A stretch of 64,000 bases of DNA from JAICYJ01 sp963766445 (GTDB lineage Bacteria; Actinomycetota; Thermoleophilia; Gaiellales; JAICJC01). The stretch spans positions 158,659 to 222,658 of the forward strand of contig CAVXZW010000014.1 in the NCBI GenBank assembly GCA_963766445.1, in the 5' to 3' direction. Each line of letters starts with the position of its first letter. Within the stretch, counting starts at the first letter, position 1. A model generated the notes under the pieces. The model did not search any database, was not told the origin of the DNA, and was given only the letters and a program-made list of their open reading frames with translations. A program made the position numbers and the translations under genes. This document shows positions 44,625 through 54,837 of this stretch, piece after piece.

Positions 44625-45100
44625 GCCGCGAGTTCGACGCCCGCGAGACCCGCTTCGGCCGCTACTTCGACGACTTCGAGGTGGGGGACGTGTACCGCCA
44701 CTGGCCCGGCAAGACCATCACCGAGGCCGACGACCACCTGTTCTGCATGATCACGATGAACCACCACCCGCTGCACACCGACGCGCACTACGCCGAGACC
44801 GAGACGCAGTTCGGCAAGAACGTGGTGGTCGGCAACCTGGTCTACTCGCTGGTGCTGGGGATGAGCGTGCCGGACGTCTCGGGCAAGGCGATCGCCAACC
44901 TCGAGGTGGAATCGCTGAAGCACGCCCGGCCGACCTTCCACGGCGACACCATCTACGCCACGACAACGGTGCTCGACAAGGTCGAGTCGACCAGCAAGCC
45001 CGACCGCGGCGTCGTCACCGTCGAGACGGTCGGCGTCAACCAGCACGGCGAGACGGTCTGCGAGTTCCGCCGCAAGGTGCTGGTGCCCAGGCGCCCCTAG
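44621..45100 (+). CDS. MaoC-family hydratase (candidate mesaconyl-CoA hydratase)
   Basis: The 159-residue hot-dog fold protein has the hydratase motif region KTITEADDHLFCMITMNHHPLHTDAHYA (Asp and His of hydratase 2) and VVVGNLVYSLVLGMSV. In this operon it is expected to hydrate mesaconyl-CoA to beta-methylmalyl-CoA. It is half the length of the two-domain proteobacterial Mch. A GTG start overlaps the dehydrogenase stop (GTGA). Confidence 0.85.
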   Translation: MSREFDARETRFGRYFDDFEVGDVYRHWPGKTITEADDHLFCMITMNHHPLHTDAHYAETETQFGKNVVVGNLVYSLVLGMSVPDVSGKAIANLEVESLKHARPTFHGDTIYATTTVLDKVESTSKPDRGVVTVETVGVNQHGETVCEFRRKVLVPRRP

Positions 45101-45101
45101 C

Positions 45102-45130
45102 GGAACAACGGGGTCAGACCCCGTTGTTCC
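45102..45130. repeat. 29-bp perfect palindrome (REP-like), possible bidirectional terminator
   Basis: Arms GGAACAACGGGGTC and GACCCCGTTGTTCC flank a single A. It fills the gap between the convergent hydratase and LamG genes. Its one-base centre and GC-rich core match the design of the 6265-6289 palindrome. Confidence 0.75.
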
Positions 45131-45145
45131 AGCCGGGACCTGCGC

Positions 45146-45802
45146 TCAGCCGACGATGATCTTCGCGTCGTCGAGCCTGCCGTTGTGCCAGTCCGAGCCG
45201 GGCTTGGCGCCGATATACAGGCTGGACGTGTTGGCGATCGTGCCCACCGGCTTGGTGACCGACTTGCGGACGACGCCGTCGACGGACAGCGAGACCTTGT
45301 TGGCATCGCGGAGGCAGGAGATCCGGTGCCACCTGCCGTCGTTCAGCTTCGGCCCGCCGATCAACTGGACGTCGTTCTTGGATCCGCCGAACAGGCACAG
45401 TGCCTGCCCGGAGTGGACGATCTCGATCTTGTAGTCGCCGCCAGCCGTGCTGGCCAGCCCCTTGCGGATCAGGTCGTAGTCCTGCGGCGGGAGGCTCGTG
45501 AACAGCACCGCGATCTGCACGGTCACCTTGGCCGCCCCCGGGTTCAGGCTGGAGCGGTTGGGCACCGACACGTAGGAGCTGGTGCCGTTGAAGCCGTAGG
45601 CCTTGCCGGAGATCCCGGCCAGCCCGAGGGTCACGTTGTGAAGCGTGCCGTTCGCCGAGCCGACCGAATCGTTCATCGTCGTGCCCGACGTCTCGTCCAT
45701 CTTCCACCAGGCCGTCGTGGCCGCCGAGGCTGTCTGGACCGTGCACAGGGAGGCGACAGCGACGACCGCCAGGAGGCCGGTTGTGCGCAGGCTGAATCGC
45801 AT
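45146..45802 (-). CDS. secreted LamG-like (concanavalin A-like fold) domain protein
   Basis: The 218-residue precursor has a signal peptide (MRFSLRTTGLLAVVAVASLCTVQTASA) and one LamG_3-type jelly-roll domain: WWKMDETSGTTMNDSVGSANG at the start, then YGFNGTSSYVSVPN, DGRWHRISCLRDANKVSLSVDG and LYIGAKPGSDWHNGRLDDAKI at the end. Such domains bind carbohydrates or calcium outside the cell. No catalytic domain is attached. AAGGGGA lies upstream of the ATG. Confidence 0.82.
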   Translation of the reverse strand: MRFSLRTTGLLAVVAVASLCTVQTASAATTAWWKMDETSGTTMNDSVGSANGTLHNVTLGLAGISGKAYGFNGTSSYVSVPNRSSLNPGAAKVTVQIAVLFTSLPPQDYDLIRKGLASTAGGDYKIEIVHSGQALCLFGGSKNDVQLIGGPKLNDGRWHRISCLRDANKVSLSVDGVVRKSVTKPVGTIANTSSLYIGAKPGSDWHNGRLDDAKIIVG

Positions 45803-45872
45803 TGGAGCAGGTCCCCTTCCGGATCGTTCTCTCAGACGTTCCCCGATCGTAACCTGTCAAACCGCCACCGGG

Positions 45873-46629
45873 TCAGGTCACCGACAGCTCCCACATGTCG
45901 AGCCAGCCGACGTCGCGATAGCCGAGCCGCTCGTAGACCGGAGCGCCGGCTTTGGTGGCCACCAGCGTCGAGGTCTGACAGCCGCGGGCCAGGGAGTCGG
46001 CGGCCAGCCTGCGAATGATCCGGCTGGCGTGCCCGCGGCCACGATGCTCCGGCAGGGTCGCGACCAGCGAGATGTGCAGGTCGCTGCCCAGCACGACGCC
46101 GCCGCCCACGGCGACCGGATCGCCGCCGTCGAGCACGGCGTAGGTGTGGAGGGTGCCGCCGGGAATGCGGCCGACCGTGCGCTCGAAGCTTCCCGGGTAG
46201 CCATAGACGGCATCGTTCACCCTCGCGAAGTCCGCCATGTCGGGCTGCGGCGCCAGTGGCCCACCCCGTTGCGAGGGTTCGCCGGCGATCTCGGCGACAT
46301 CGGCCGCCATCGTCCGCGGGTGGGCGTCGGCCACGTGGCCGCGCGAGCGCAGCAGCTGCGCCGTCCGCTCGTCGGCCGGGTCGACCCACACCGTCCAGCC
46401 GGCCACGCCCGCCTCCGCATACGCGGCGGCGATCCGCTCGTATGCCGCCTCGTCCAGGGCGCCCCGGCGCAGGACGGCCACCGAGTTGAGCAGCGGGCGC
46501 TCGGGCGCGGCGGACGACACAGCGGCGCGGACGCCGTCCAGCTCGAAGCGCCCGGCCGCCCGGTGACAGCGCGGCGACGCGCATGAAGAACTCCGCGTTG
46601 CTGGCGGCCACAAGGTCGGACTCGAGCAC
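45873..46629 (-). CDS. GNAT-family N-acetyltransferase (one frameshift)
   Basis: About 250 residues. The N-terminal part (VLESDLVAASNAEFFMRVAAL) is in one frame, and the rest starts at GRFELDGVRAAV after a one-base change near 46565. The C-terminal GNAT domain has LVATLPEHRGRGHASRIIRRL (acetyl-CoA loop) and TLVATKAGAPVYERLGYRD. The N-terminal half resembles a degenerate second GNAT domain. The substrate is unknown. GTG 46629 is preceded by TAGCAT seven bases upstream. Confidence 0.75.
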
Positions 46630-46636
46630 TGAGCCG

Positions 46637-46660
46637 ATGCTACCTGGCGCTCACTATCAT
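46637..46660. promoter_or_regulatory. divergent pair of leaderless -10 elements
   Basis: On the minus strand TAGCAT (46637-46642) ends seven bases before GTG 46629. On the plus strand TATCAT (46655-46660) ends ten bases before ATG 46671. The latter favours ATG 46671 over the ATG at 46659, which lies inside the hexamer. Confidence 0.5.
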
Positions 46661-46670
46661 GCCGCCCCGG

Positions 46671-47539
<869 letters not shown>

Positions 47540-47543
<4 letters not shown>

Positions 47544-48616
47544 TCCCCTCGCGGATCGCGGCGACCACCGCCGCCCAGCTGAAGATGCTGTTCCGGCGGC
47601 GGATCACGCTGTTCTGGTCGCTGGTGTTCCCGATGATCCTGATGACCCTGCTGGGTCTGCTGTTCGGCCGCTCGATCGACGCCGGCACGATCACCGTGAT
47701 CGACCGGGCCGGCACCACCCAGTCCCAGCGGCTGGTGGCGGCGGTCGAGCACACCGACGGCGTGACGGTGAAGCGTGACCGCACCGACCCCGCCCGGGCC
47801 GAGCAGGAGGTGCGCGACGGCGACCGTGACGCCGCCCTGCTGATTCGCAGGGCGGGCGGCGATCAGATCGAGGCACGGCTGTTCTACTCGAACGCCTCGG
47901 CCACCCAGGCGGCCATCATCCGCGCGATCGTCACCGGAGCCGCCGACAAGGTGTCGATCGCCGCGTCGGGCGGCCCGCCAACCGTACGCACCGTGGCCGT
48001 CTCGGTTGACTCCGCCGCGCTCGACTACATCGACTTCCTGCTGCCGGGGATCCTCGCCCTGGCGATCATGATCTCAGCCGTGATCGGCCTCTCGACGGTG
48101 CTCGTCGACTGGCGCAAGCGAGGCATCCTGCGGCGGCTGAAGCTGACCCCGATGCCGCTGTGGGAGTTCTTCGTGTCGCGGATCGCCGCCTCGCTGGCCC
48201 TCGCCATGCTGCAGGTGGTGGTGCTGATCGCCTTCGGGGCGGTGGTGTTCGGGATCGAGATCTCGCCCACCGCCTGGGCGGCGATCCCGGTCGCCCTGGC
48301 CGGCGCGCTGTGCTTCCTGGCGATGGGCTTCTGCGTCGGCTCGCTGGTGTCGGAGCCGGAGACGGCGGACGCGGTCACCAACGTGATCACAAACCCGATG
48401 ATGTTCCTGTCCGGCACCTTCTTCCCGGTGGCGGCGATGCCCGCGGTGGTGCAGACGATCGCGAAGCTGCTGCCCCTCTACTACATGGCCAACGGCCTTC
48501 GGGACGCGATCGTGCGCGACCGCGGGCTGCTCCATGTGCTGCCCGACATCGGGATACTGTTGGCGGTGACGGTGGCCCTGGCGCTGGTCTCGCTGCGGAC
48601 GTTCAAATGGGAGTAG
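47540..48616 (+). CDS. ABC-2 type transporter permease
   Basis: The 358-residue membrane protein has one N-terminal helix (ITLFWSLVFPMILMTLLGLLFG), a large extracellular loop (about residues 50-170), then five helices, including the ABC-2 signature region AVTNVITNPMMFLSGTFFPVAAMP. It forms the exporter with the preceding ATPase. It is the last gene of the two-gene unit. Confidence 0.92.
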
Positions 48617-48656
48617 CGCCGGCCCGGCGCCTCCAGCGACAAGGAGGGGAGCTCAG

Positions 48657-49773
48657 ATGGCTGGATACGAGAACGTAATCGTCGGCGGCGGCCTGTCCGG
48701 CGGGATGGTGGCGCAGGAGTACCGGGAGGCCGCCGGCCAGGGATCGGTGCTGATCGTCGCCGGCGAGCCGCATCCGCCCTACCACCGGCCGCCGCTGACC
48801 AAGGAGTATCTGCGCCGCGAGAAGGGCCTCGACGACGTCTACATGCACCCGGCCGAGTGGTGGGCCGGGCAGAACGTCGACCTGCGGCTGAACACCGAGG
48901 TCACCGACATCGACGCGGCAGGCCACTCGATCGGCATCACCGGCGGCGAGCGGATCGAGTTCGAGCGGCTGGTGCTCGCCACCGGCTCGACGCCGCGGCC
49001 GCTGGCGGGCGCGCAGACCATCCGCCGGATCGAGGACTCGGACGCGCTGGCCGACGTGCTTCAGCGCGGCGAGGGCCACGTGGTCGTTCTGGGCGGCGGG
49101 TTCATCGGCGTCGAGGCGGCGGCCAGCGCCCGCATGAAGGGACTCGAGGTCACCCTGGTCATGCAGAACCAGGTGGTCTGGGATCACCTGTTCGGCGAGC
49201 AGGTCGGGCAGTACTTCCACCGCCATCTGGAGGAGCACGGCGTGCGCATCCTGAGCGGCCGCGACGGTCTGCCCGAGGGGCTGGCGGAGCGGGCCGACGT
49301 CGTCGTCGCCGGCATCGGTGTGACGCCCAACATCGACCTGGCCAGCGCGGCCGGCCTCGACACCGACACCGGCGTTCTGGTCGACGAGCACCTGCGGGCC
49401 GCGCGACGGGATCTGGGCGGTCGGGGACATCGCCGAGTACCAGAGCGTGATCCACGGCCGGCGGATCCGCATCGAGCACTGGGACGTCGCGCTCAACCAG
49501 GGCAAGTACGTCGGTGCAGCCTGGGCCGGCAAGGGCGACAGGCCCTACGACGTGGTGCCCTACTTCTTCTCCGACCTGGCCGACTGGACGTGGATGGAGT
49601 ACGTCGGGCCCGGCGAGGGCGAGGTCGAGATCCGCGGCTCGATGGCCGAGGACGACTTCGTCGCCTACTGGACGGACGACAGCGGGCGGCTGACAGCGGC
49701 GCTGGGCGTCAACCGGTCGGACGAGGTGGAGCAGGCCAAGGCGCTGATCCGGGAGGGCGGGAAGAAGCCCTGA
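48657..49773 (+). CDS. FAD-dependent NAD(P)H oxidoreductase of the AIF/ferredoxin-reductase family (one frameshift)
   Basis: About 371 residues. The protein has two dinucleotide-binding folds: VIVGGGLSGGMVA for FAD and HVVVLGGGFIGVEAA for NAD, plus LVLATGSTPRPL. After a one-base frame change near 49407 the second FAD contact reads IWAVGDIAEY. The C-terminal domain is of the rubredoxin/ferredoxin-reductase type. A strong AAGGAGGGG lies seven bases upstream of ATG 48657, so it is not leaderless. The electron acceptor is unknown. Confidence 0.85.
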
Positions 49774-49787
49774 CCGGGGACGGTCAG
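49770..49787. terminator. short hairpin between convergent stop codons
   Basis: CTGACC and GGTCAG arms around GGGGAC contain the stop codons of the flavoprotein gene and of ribB. No T-run follows, so termination efficiency is uncertain. Confidence 0.4.
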
Positions 49788-50419
49788 ACGGCCGAGATGG
49801 CCGGCTGCACCGACGCCAGGTGCGTCGCCAGGTCGTCGACGGTCACCATCGGCAGCTCGAACCGGCGGCAGAACGCCTGCAGCTCGAAGCCGCGGGCCAT
49901 CGTGCCGTCGGGGTTCACCACCTCGCACAGCACGCCACCGGGCTGAAGGCCCGCCAGCCGGGTCAGGTCGACGGCAGCCTCGGTCTGGCCGCGGCGCTCG
50001 AGCACCCCGCCGGGCCGCGCTCGCAGCGGAAACACATGGCCGGGCCGGACCAGATCGTCGGGGCCGGTCGAGCTGCCCATCGCCACCTGGATGGTGCGGG
50101 CGCGATCGGCCGCGGAGATCCCGGTGGTGACGCCCTCGCGGGCCTCGATCGAGACGCAGAAGCCGGTCGCCTCGCAGCCGTTGTTGGACGGCACCATCAG
50201 CGGCAGGTCGAGATGGTCGCAGCGGTCGGCGGGAAGCGAGAGGCAGATCAGGCCGCGCGCCTCGCGAGCCATGAAGGCGATCACCTCGGCGGTCACGAAC
50301 TGAGCGGCGATGCAGAGGTCGCCCTCGTTCTCCCGGTCGGGGTCGTCGCAGACGATGACCATGCCCCCACGCCGAAGCTGGTCGAGCACGGTCTCGAGCG
50401 AGCCGGGAATGTCGGGCAC
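49784..50419 (-). CDS. ribB: 3,4-dihydroxy-2-butanone 4-phosphate synthase
   Basis: RibB converts ribulose 5-phosphate to the four-carbon precursor of riboflavin. The 211-residue chain carries the metal and substrate motifs DDPDRENEGDL, FMAREARGLICLSL, and RPGHVFPLRARPGGVLERRGQTEAAVDL. There is no GTP cyclohydrolase II (RibA) domain attached, unlike the usual RibBA of actinomycetes. The start is taken at GTG 50419. TTG 50428 is nine bases after TATAGT and is also possible. No FMN riboswitch fits in the short leader. Confidence 0.92.
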   Translation of the reverse strand: MPDIPGSLETVLDQLRRGGMVIVCDDPDRENEGDLCIAAQFVTAEVIAFMAREARGLICLSLPADRCDHLDLPLMVPSNNGCEATGFCVSIEAREGVTTGISAADRARTIQVAMGSSTGPDDLVRPGHVFPLRARPGGVLERRGQTEAAVDLTRLAGLQPGGVLCEVVNPDGTMARGFELQAFCRRFELPMVTVDDLATHLASVQPAISAV

Positions 50420-50437
50420 GGCGCTCAACGGGGGAGG

Positions 50438-50443
50438 ACTATA
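50438..50443 (-). promoter_or_regulatory. -10 element (TATAGT) of ribB
   Basis: TATAGT ends nine bases before TTG 50428 and 18 bases before GTG 50419. Confidence 0.45.
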
Positions 50444-50517
50444 CCGCAACCTTTCTGAAGCCCCTCCCGGTCCGGGAGCCCGCTCGGGGGCCTTCATGGA
50501 ATGCGAACCAGTGCCGA

Positions 50518-50523
50518 TATACT
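50518..50523 (+). promoter_or_regulatory. -10 element (TATACT) of the DUF3352 lipoprotein gene
   Basis: TATACT ends 14 bases before ATG 50538. Confidence 0.4.
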
Positions 50524-50537
50524 CGACTGACGGTCGA

Positions 50538-52073
50538 ATGGGCACTCGCCGAATCCTGACATTCCTGCTCCTCTGCCTGATGCTGCCGGCCGTGGCGGGC
50601 TGCGGCTCGGGCTCGAGCTCGGGCGGCTCGTTCGGCGAAGCCGCGAAGGCCTTCCCGTCGGGCTCGCTGGCCTACGTCGACGTCAACATCGACCCCAATT
50701 CGGCCGCGTGGGAGAACCTGCAGAGCCTGGGCAGCCGGTTCCAGACCTGGGACTCCATCGTCGCTGAGCTCCAGCACAGCCTGTACTCCGGCAAGGATGG
50801 CGAGACGTTCAAGCGGATCGAGGGGTCGCTGGGCGGTGAGGCCGCCGCCGCGGTGACCAACCTCGGTGACGGCGCCGGGAACCCCACGGCCGTCGTCTAC
50901 GTCGAGTCGACCGACGACTCCAAGCTGCTGGACGAGATCAAGCGCGACAACAGCACCACCGCGCTCGACGCCTACAAGGGCTACGACGTCTTCAAGAGCA
51001 CCGACTCGAGCGACAGCTTCGGCGCCATCGGCGACGGCGCGCTGCTGGTCTCGAACACGCTGGCCGGCCTGAAGAGCGCGATCGATACGCGTCAGGGCGA
51101 CGCCGAGAGCCTGGCCGACGACGCCGCCTTCCAGGACGCCGAGAAGGACTTCAGCAAGGACGCGCTGGCGAACGCCTGGGTCGACACGCGCAAGCTCGCC
51201 GGCATCGCGTCGCTGGGCGCCCTTGGCACCATGAGCTCCGACCCACAGGCCGCGAGCGGCCTCTCGCAGTTGACCGAGGGGCTGAAGGGCGTCGACTCGC
51301 TGACCGCCTCGGTAGAGGCCCGGGACAACGGGTTCGCGTTCGCGGCCACGCTGCACGGCCCCCGGGCCGGCGACGTCGGCTTCGAACCCAGCCTGCTCGA
51401 CCGCGTCCCCGGCTCCGCGTTCGCCTTCCTGACCGCGAACGACATCGGCCCGGAGATCGAGAAGGCGCTTGAGGCGCAGGCCCAGAGCGACCCGGCGGTG
51501 AAGCAGTTCGAGCGCCAGACGGGCATCTCCATCAAGGATGATCTGGTGCCGCTGCTCACCGGCGAGCACCTGTTCTACGTCGGGCCCGGCCTGCCCATCG
51601 GCGGAGCGCTGATCCTGCATCCGCCCGATCTCCAGCAGGGTGCGGCGACGATGCGCAAACTGACCGCCTTCGCCGTCAAGCAGTCCGCCGGCCAGATGCA
51701 GGTCAGCGACCTGCCGGACGGCAACGGCCAGCAGTTGCTGATCGGCCCCGGTCTGTCGCTGATCTGGCATGTCCAGGGCGATGCGATCGTGATCTCAACC
51801 GACGAGCAGGCCGGCGGGCCGGCCGACGAGCCGATCGTCGACAGCCAGAAGTTCCGGGCCCTGCTCGGCGAGTCCGGCGCGCCGGACGACGCAAAGGCGC
51901 TGTTCTACCTCGACACTCAGGGCCTGCTCGGCCTCATCCCCACCGCCCAGTCGATGGGCCCCGACGCCCGCGCACTGGGCGGCATGCTGGCCTGGCAGGA
52001 GCGCGGCTCCGACGTCTACCGCACCGGCTTCTTCCTCGAGATCCGCGCCGGCTCGGGGAACACGTCCGGCTAG
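50538..52073 (+). CDS. DUF3352-type lipoprotein
   Basis: The 511-residue protein starts with a lipoprotein signal (RRILTFLLLCLMLPAVAGC) and a Gly/Ser-rich linker. It then has the DUF3352 pattern of proteins with repeated beta-rich segments: FPSGSLAYVDVNIDP, VYVESTDDSKLLDEIK, LVSNTLAGLKSAIDT and LLTGEHLFYVGPG. It should be tethered on the outside of the membrane. The function of the family is not known. Its 3' end overlaps the convergent mutase stop by 4 bp. Confidence 0.82.
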   Translation: MGTRRILTFLLLCLMLPAVAGCGSGSSSGGSFGEAAKAFPSGSLAYVDVNIDPNSAAWENLQSLGSRFQTWDSIVAELQHSLYSGKDGETFKRIEGSLGGEAAAAVTNLGDGAGNPTAVVYVESTDDSKLLDEIKRDNSTTALDAYKGYDVFKSTDSSDSFGAIGDGALLVSNTLAGLKSAIDTRQGDAESLADDAAFQDAEKDFSKDALANAWVDTRKLAGIASLGALGTMSSDPQAASGLSQLTEGLKGVDSLTASVEARDNGFAFAATLHGPRAGDVGFEPSLLDRVPGSAFAFLTANDIGPEIEKALEAQAQSDPAVKQFERQTGISIKDDLVPLLTGEHLFYVGPGLPIGGALILHPPDLQQGAATMRKLTAFAVKQSAGQMQVSDLPDGNGQQLLIGPGLSLIWHVQGDAIVISTDEQAGGPADEPIVDSQKFRALLGESGAPDDAKALFYLDTQGLLGLIPTAQSMGPDARALGGMLAWQERGSDVYRTGFFLEIRAGSGNTSG

Positions 52074-53638
52074 ATCATCGCCGCGGCAGCCGGCCGGTAC
52101 TCCCCGAACACGCCGCGCAGCGTGCCGCAGATCTCTCCCAGCGTGGCCTCCGAGCGGACGGCCTCGAGGATCGGCGGCATCAGGTCGGAGGAACCCCGCG
52201 CGGCGCCGGCCAACGTGCCCAGCGAGCGCTCCACCGCGGCTGCGTCCCGCGCCGCCCGCAGCGCTGCCAGCTTGTCCTGCTGGGCACTCTCCAGCTGGGG
52301 CGGCACGTCGAAGCGCTCGGGCGCCGGGGCGCCGTCCTCGACAAACGCATTCACCCCCACCACCACGTCCTCACCGGCCGCCAGCCGCCGCTCCTTCTCG
52401 TACGCCTCGTCGGCGATCAGCTGCTGGTAGACGCCCTGTTCGATGGCGGCCACGGCGCCGCCCAGCCGTTCGATCTCGTCCATCAGCGCCCTGGCGTCGG
52501 CCTCCAGCCGATCCGTCAGCGCCTCCACATACCACGAGCCGCCCAGCGGATCCGCCGTCTCGGTGATCCCGAACTCGTGCTGGAGCATCTGCTGGGTGCG
52601 CACGGCCAGGGTCTGAGCATGCTGGGTGGGGATCGCGATCGCCTCGTCGAAGCAGGACAGCGCCATCGACTGCACCCCGCCCAGGGCGGCCGCCAGCGCC
52701 TGCACCGCCGCCCGCACGATGTTGTTCTCCGGCTGCTGCAGGGTCAGCGTGGAGCCGGCCGTCTGGGTGTGCGTGCGCAGCATCAGGGAGCGGGGGTCGG
52801 CGGCTTCGAAGCGCTCGCGCATCAGCCGCGCCCACATCCGTCGCAGCGCCCGGTACTTGGCGATCTCCTCGAAGAAGTTCATGTGGGTGTTGAAGATCCA
52901 CGACAGCCGGGGCGCGAAGTCGTCGACCCCGACGCCCCGCTCGAGCACGGCCTCGACGTAGGCGATCGCGTTGGACAGCGCGAAACCCATCTCCTGTGCT
53001 GCCGTGCAGCCCGCCTCGCGCATGTGGTAGCCGGATAGCGAGATGGCGTTGAAGCGAGGTGCGTCGCGGGCGCACCAGGCGATCAGGTCGGCCGCCAGGC
53101 GCAGCGAGGGGCGGGGCGGGAAGATGTAGGTGCCGCGGGACACGTACTCCTTGAGCACGTCGTTCTGGGCGGTGCCGCGGATCGCCGCGCCGTCGCGGCC
53201 CTGGCGCTCGCATGCCACCCGGTACATGGCGACCAGCACGGCTGCCGGGGCGTTGATGGTCATCGAGGTCGACACCTCGTCCAGCGGGATCTCGCTGAAC
53301 ATCGCCTCCACGTCGGCCACCGAGTCGACGGCCACCCCCACCCGCCCGACCTCACCCGCTGCCCGCGGGTCGTCGGAGTCGAGGCCCATCTGGGTGGGCA
53401 GGTCGAAGGCCGTCGACAGCGCCGCCTGGCCCTGGCCGATCAGGAAGCGGAACCGCCGGTTCGTCTCCTCGGCCGTCCCGAAGCCCGCGTACTGGCGGAT
53501 CGACCACGGCCGTCCGCGGTACATGTCGCGATGGATGCCGCGGGTGTACGGATACGCTCCCGGATCGCCGATCCGCTCCTCGTACTCGGCCGCCGGCGCG
53601 ACGTCCTCCGGGCCGAAGAACGGGCGATCCCCGCTCAC
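52070..53638 (-). CDS. acyl-CoA mutase large subunit (methylmalonyl-CoA mutase family; candidate ethylmalonyl-CoA mutase)
   Basis: The 522-residue protein has the TIM-barrel domain of B12-dependent acyl-CoA mutases: RPWSIRQYAGFGTAEETN, GQGQAALSTAFDLPTQMG, STSMTINAPA, RGTAQNDVLKEY and GGSWYVEALTD. The B12-binding domain is absent, so a separate small subunit is needed and is not in the window. RQYAGFGTAEE resembles methylmalonyl-CoA mutase, whereas MeaA/Ecm proteins that I recall read RTYAGHS. The 4-bp overlap with crotonyl-CoA carboxylase/reductase argues for ethylmalonyl-CoA as substrate. Both are open. GTG 53638 is the start. Confidence 0.85.
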   Translation of the reverse strand: MSGDRPFFGPEDVAPAAEYEERIGDPGAYPYTRGIHRDMYRGRPWSIRQYAGFGTAEETNRRFRFLIGQGQAALSTAFDLPTQMGLDSDDPRAAGEVGRVGVAVDSVADVEAMFSEIPLDEVSTSMTINAPAAVLVAMYRVACERQGRDGAAIRGTAQNDVLKEYVSRGTYIFPPRPSLRLAADLIAWCARDAPRFNAISLSGYHMREAGCTAAQEMGFALSNAIAYVEAVLERGVGVDDFAPRLSWIFNTHMNFFEEIAKYRALRRMWARLMRERFEAADPRSLMLRTHTQTAGSTLTLQQPENNIVRAAVQALAAALGGVQSMALSCFDEAIAIPTQHAQTLAVRTQQMLQHEFGITETADPLGGSWYVEALTDRLEADARALMDEIERLGGAVAAIEQGVYQQLIADEAYEKERRLAAGEDVVVGVNAFVEDGAPAPERFDVPPQLESAQQDKLAALRAARDAAAVERSLGTLAGAARGSSDLMPPILEAVRSEATLGEICGTLRGVFGEYRPAAAAMI

Positions 53639-54786
53639 TCCCGCCTGCCCTCGCCCTCGCGCTCGGCTCCCACCAGCACGACCATCTTGCCGACGTGCTG
53701 GTTCTCCTTCATCATCTGGTGCGGCTCCGGGCACTCGGCGAAGGGGAACACGCGGGACAGCACCGGCTCGATCTTGCCCTCTGCGACCAGCTGGTTGGCC
53801 CGGTTGCACTCGTAGGCGTTGGCGAAGTGGCTGCCGATGATCTGCTTCTGGCGCATCCACAGGTAGCGGACGTCGAAGTCGAGGTTGAAGCCCGAGGTCG
53901 CCCCGCAGATCACGATCTTGCCGAACGTCTTGGCCACGAACACGCTGGTGAAGAACGTGGCCGTGCCGACGTGCTCGAACACGATGTCGACGTCGACCCC
54001 GCCCGTCGCCGAGCGGATCGCCTTTCCAAACCGCTTGATCTCGTCCATGATCCGCTCGCCGGTGTCGGGGTCGTTGAGCAGGAACTCACGCCGGTCGATC
54101 ACCGCCGAAGCGCCCAGCTGCCTGACCAGGTCGACCTTGTCGTCGGAGGAGACCACGGCGATCGCATTGGCGCCGTACAGCCTGCACAGCTGCACCGCGA
54201 ACGTCCCCAGCCCGCCGCCGGCACCCCACACCAGCACGTTGTCCCCGGCCCGGATCCCCGCCTGGTCGACGAGCATCCGGTAGGCGGTGAAGTAGGTCAG
54301 GCCGTAGCTCGCCGCCTGCTCCCAGGTCAGGCGGGCGGGCTTGGGCAGGAGCTGCTGGGCCTGCACCTTGCAGTACTCGGCGAAGCTGCCCCAGTTCGAC
54401 TCGTAGGCCCAGATCTTCTGGTTCGAGCAGGCCATCGGGTCGAGGCCGTTGCACTCCGGGCACTCGCCGCAGCTCTGGTTGCAGTGGATCACCACCTCGT
54501 CGCCGGGGCTCCAGCGGGTGACGCCCGGGCCCACCGCCTCGACCACCCCGGAGGCATCGGATCCGGCGATGTGGAAGTCGTAGCCGGTGTAGCGGAAGAT
54601 CGAGACCGGCAGTCCCAGCGACGCCCACACGCCGTTGTAGTTAACGCCCGCCGCCATCACCTTGACCAGCACCTCACCCGGCCCCAGCTCCGGCACGTCG
54701 ATCTGCTCGAGCTGCATGGCGTCCTTCGGATCGCCCAGCCGATCGGGCCTGATCACCCACGCCCTCATGGTTCCCCCGCTCGCCAC
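53635..54786 (-). CDS. ccr: crotonyl-CoA carboxylase/reductase
   Basis: Ccr reductively carboxylates crotonyl-CoA to ethylmalonyl-CoA with NADPH and CO2. The 383-residue medium-chain reductase fold has AAGVNYNGVWASLG, DEVVIHCNQSCGECPECNGLDPM, SNQKIWAYESNWGSFAEY, NVLVWGAGGGLGTFAVQL (NADPH) and IIGSHFANAYE. The Asn of NYN, the Phe-Ala-Glu of SFAEY and the His of GSHFAN correspond to the CO2-pocket residues described for this family. It is somewhat shorter than proteobacterial Ccr (about 430). GTG 54786 follows TAGAAT by six bases. ATG 54768 is an alternative. Confidence 0.88.
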   Translation of the reverse strand: MASGGTMRAWVIRPDRLGDPKDAMQLEQIDVPELGPGEVLVKVMAAGVNYNGVWASLGLPVSIFRYTGYDFHIAGSDASGVVEAVGPGVTRWSPGDEVVIHCNQSCGECPECNGLDPMACSNQKIWAYESNWGSFAEYCKVQAQQLLPKPARLTWEQAASYGLTYFTAYRMLVDQAGIRAGDNVLVWGAGGGLGTFAVQLCRLYGANAIAVVSSDDKVDLVRQLGASAVIDRREFLLNDPDTGERIMDEIKRFGKAIRSATGGVDVDIVFEHVGTATFFTSVFVAKTFGKIVICGATSGFNLDFDVRYLWMRQKQIIGSHFANAYECNRANQLVAEGKIEPVLSRVFPFAECPEPHQMMKENQHVGKMVVLVGAEREGEGRRE

Positions 54787-54792
54787 TTGCCG

Positions 54793-54798
54793 ATTCTA
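54793..54798 (-). promoter_or_regulatory. -10 element (TAGAAT) of ccr
   Basis: TAGAAT ends six bases before GTG 54786: a leaderless promoter for the ccr-mutase operon. Confidence 0.55.
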
Positions 54799-54837
54799 CC
54801 GGCGATTTCCCGGCCGCATCCGCCTAGCCGCCCTGGG

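Noticed and set aside
49784..50545. FMN riboswitch before ribB
   Set aside because: A -10 element lies within about 20 bases of the start, leaving no room for the aptamer, and the conserved RFN core is not seen.
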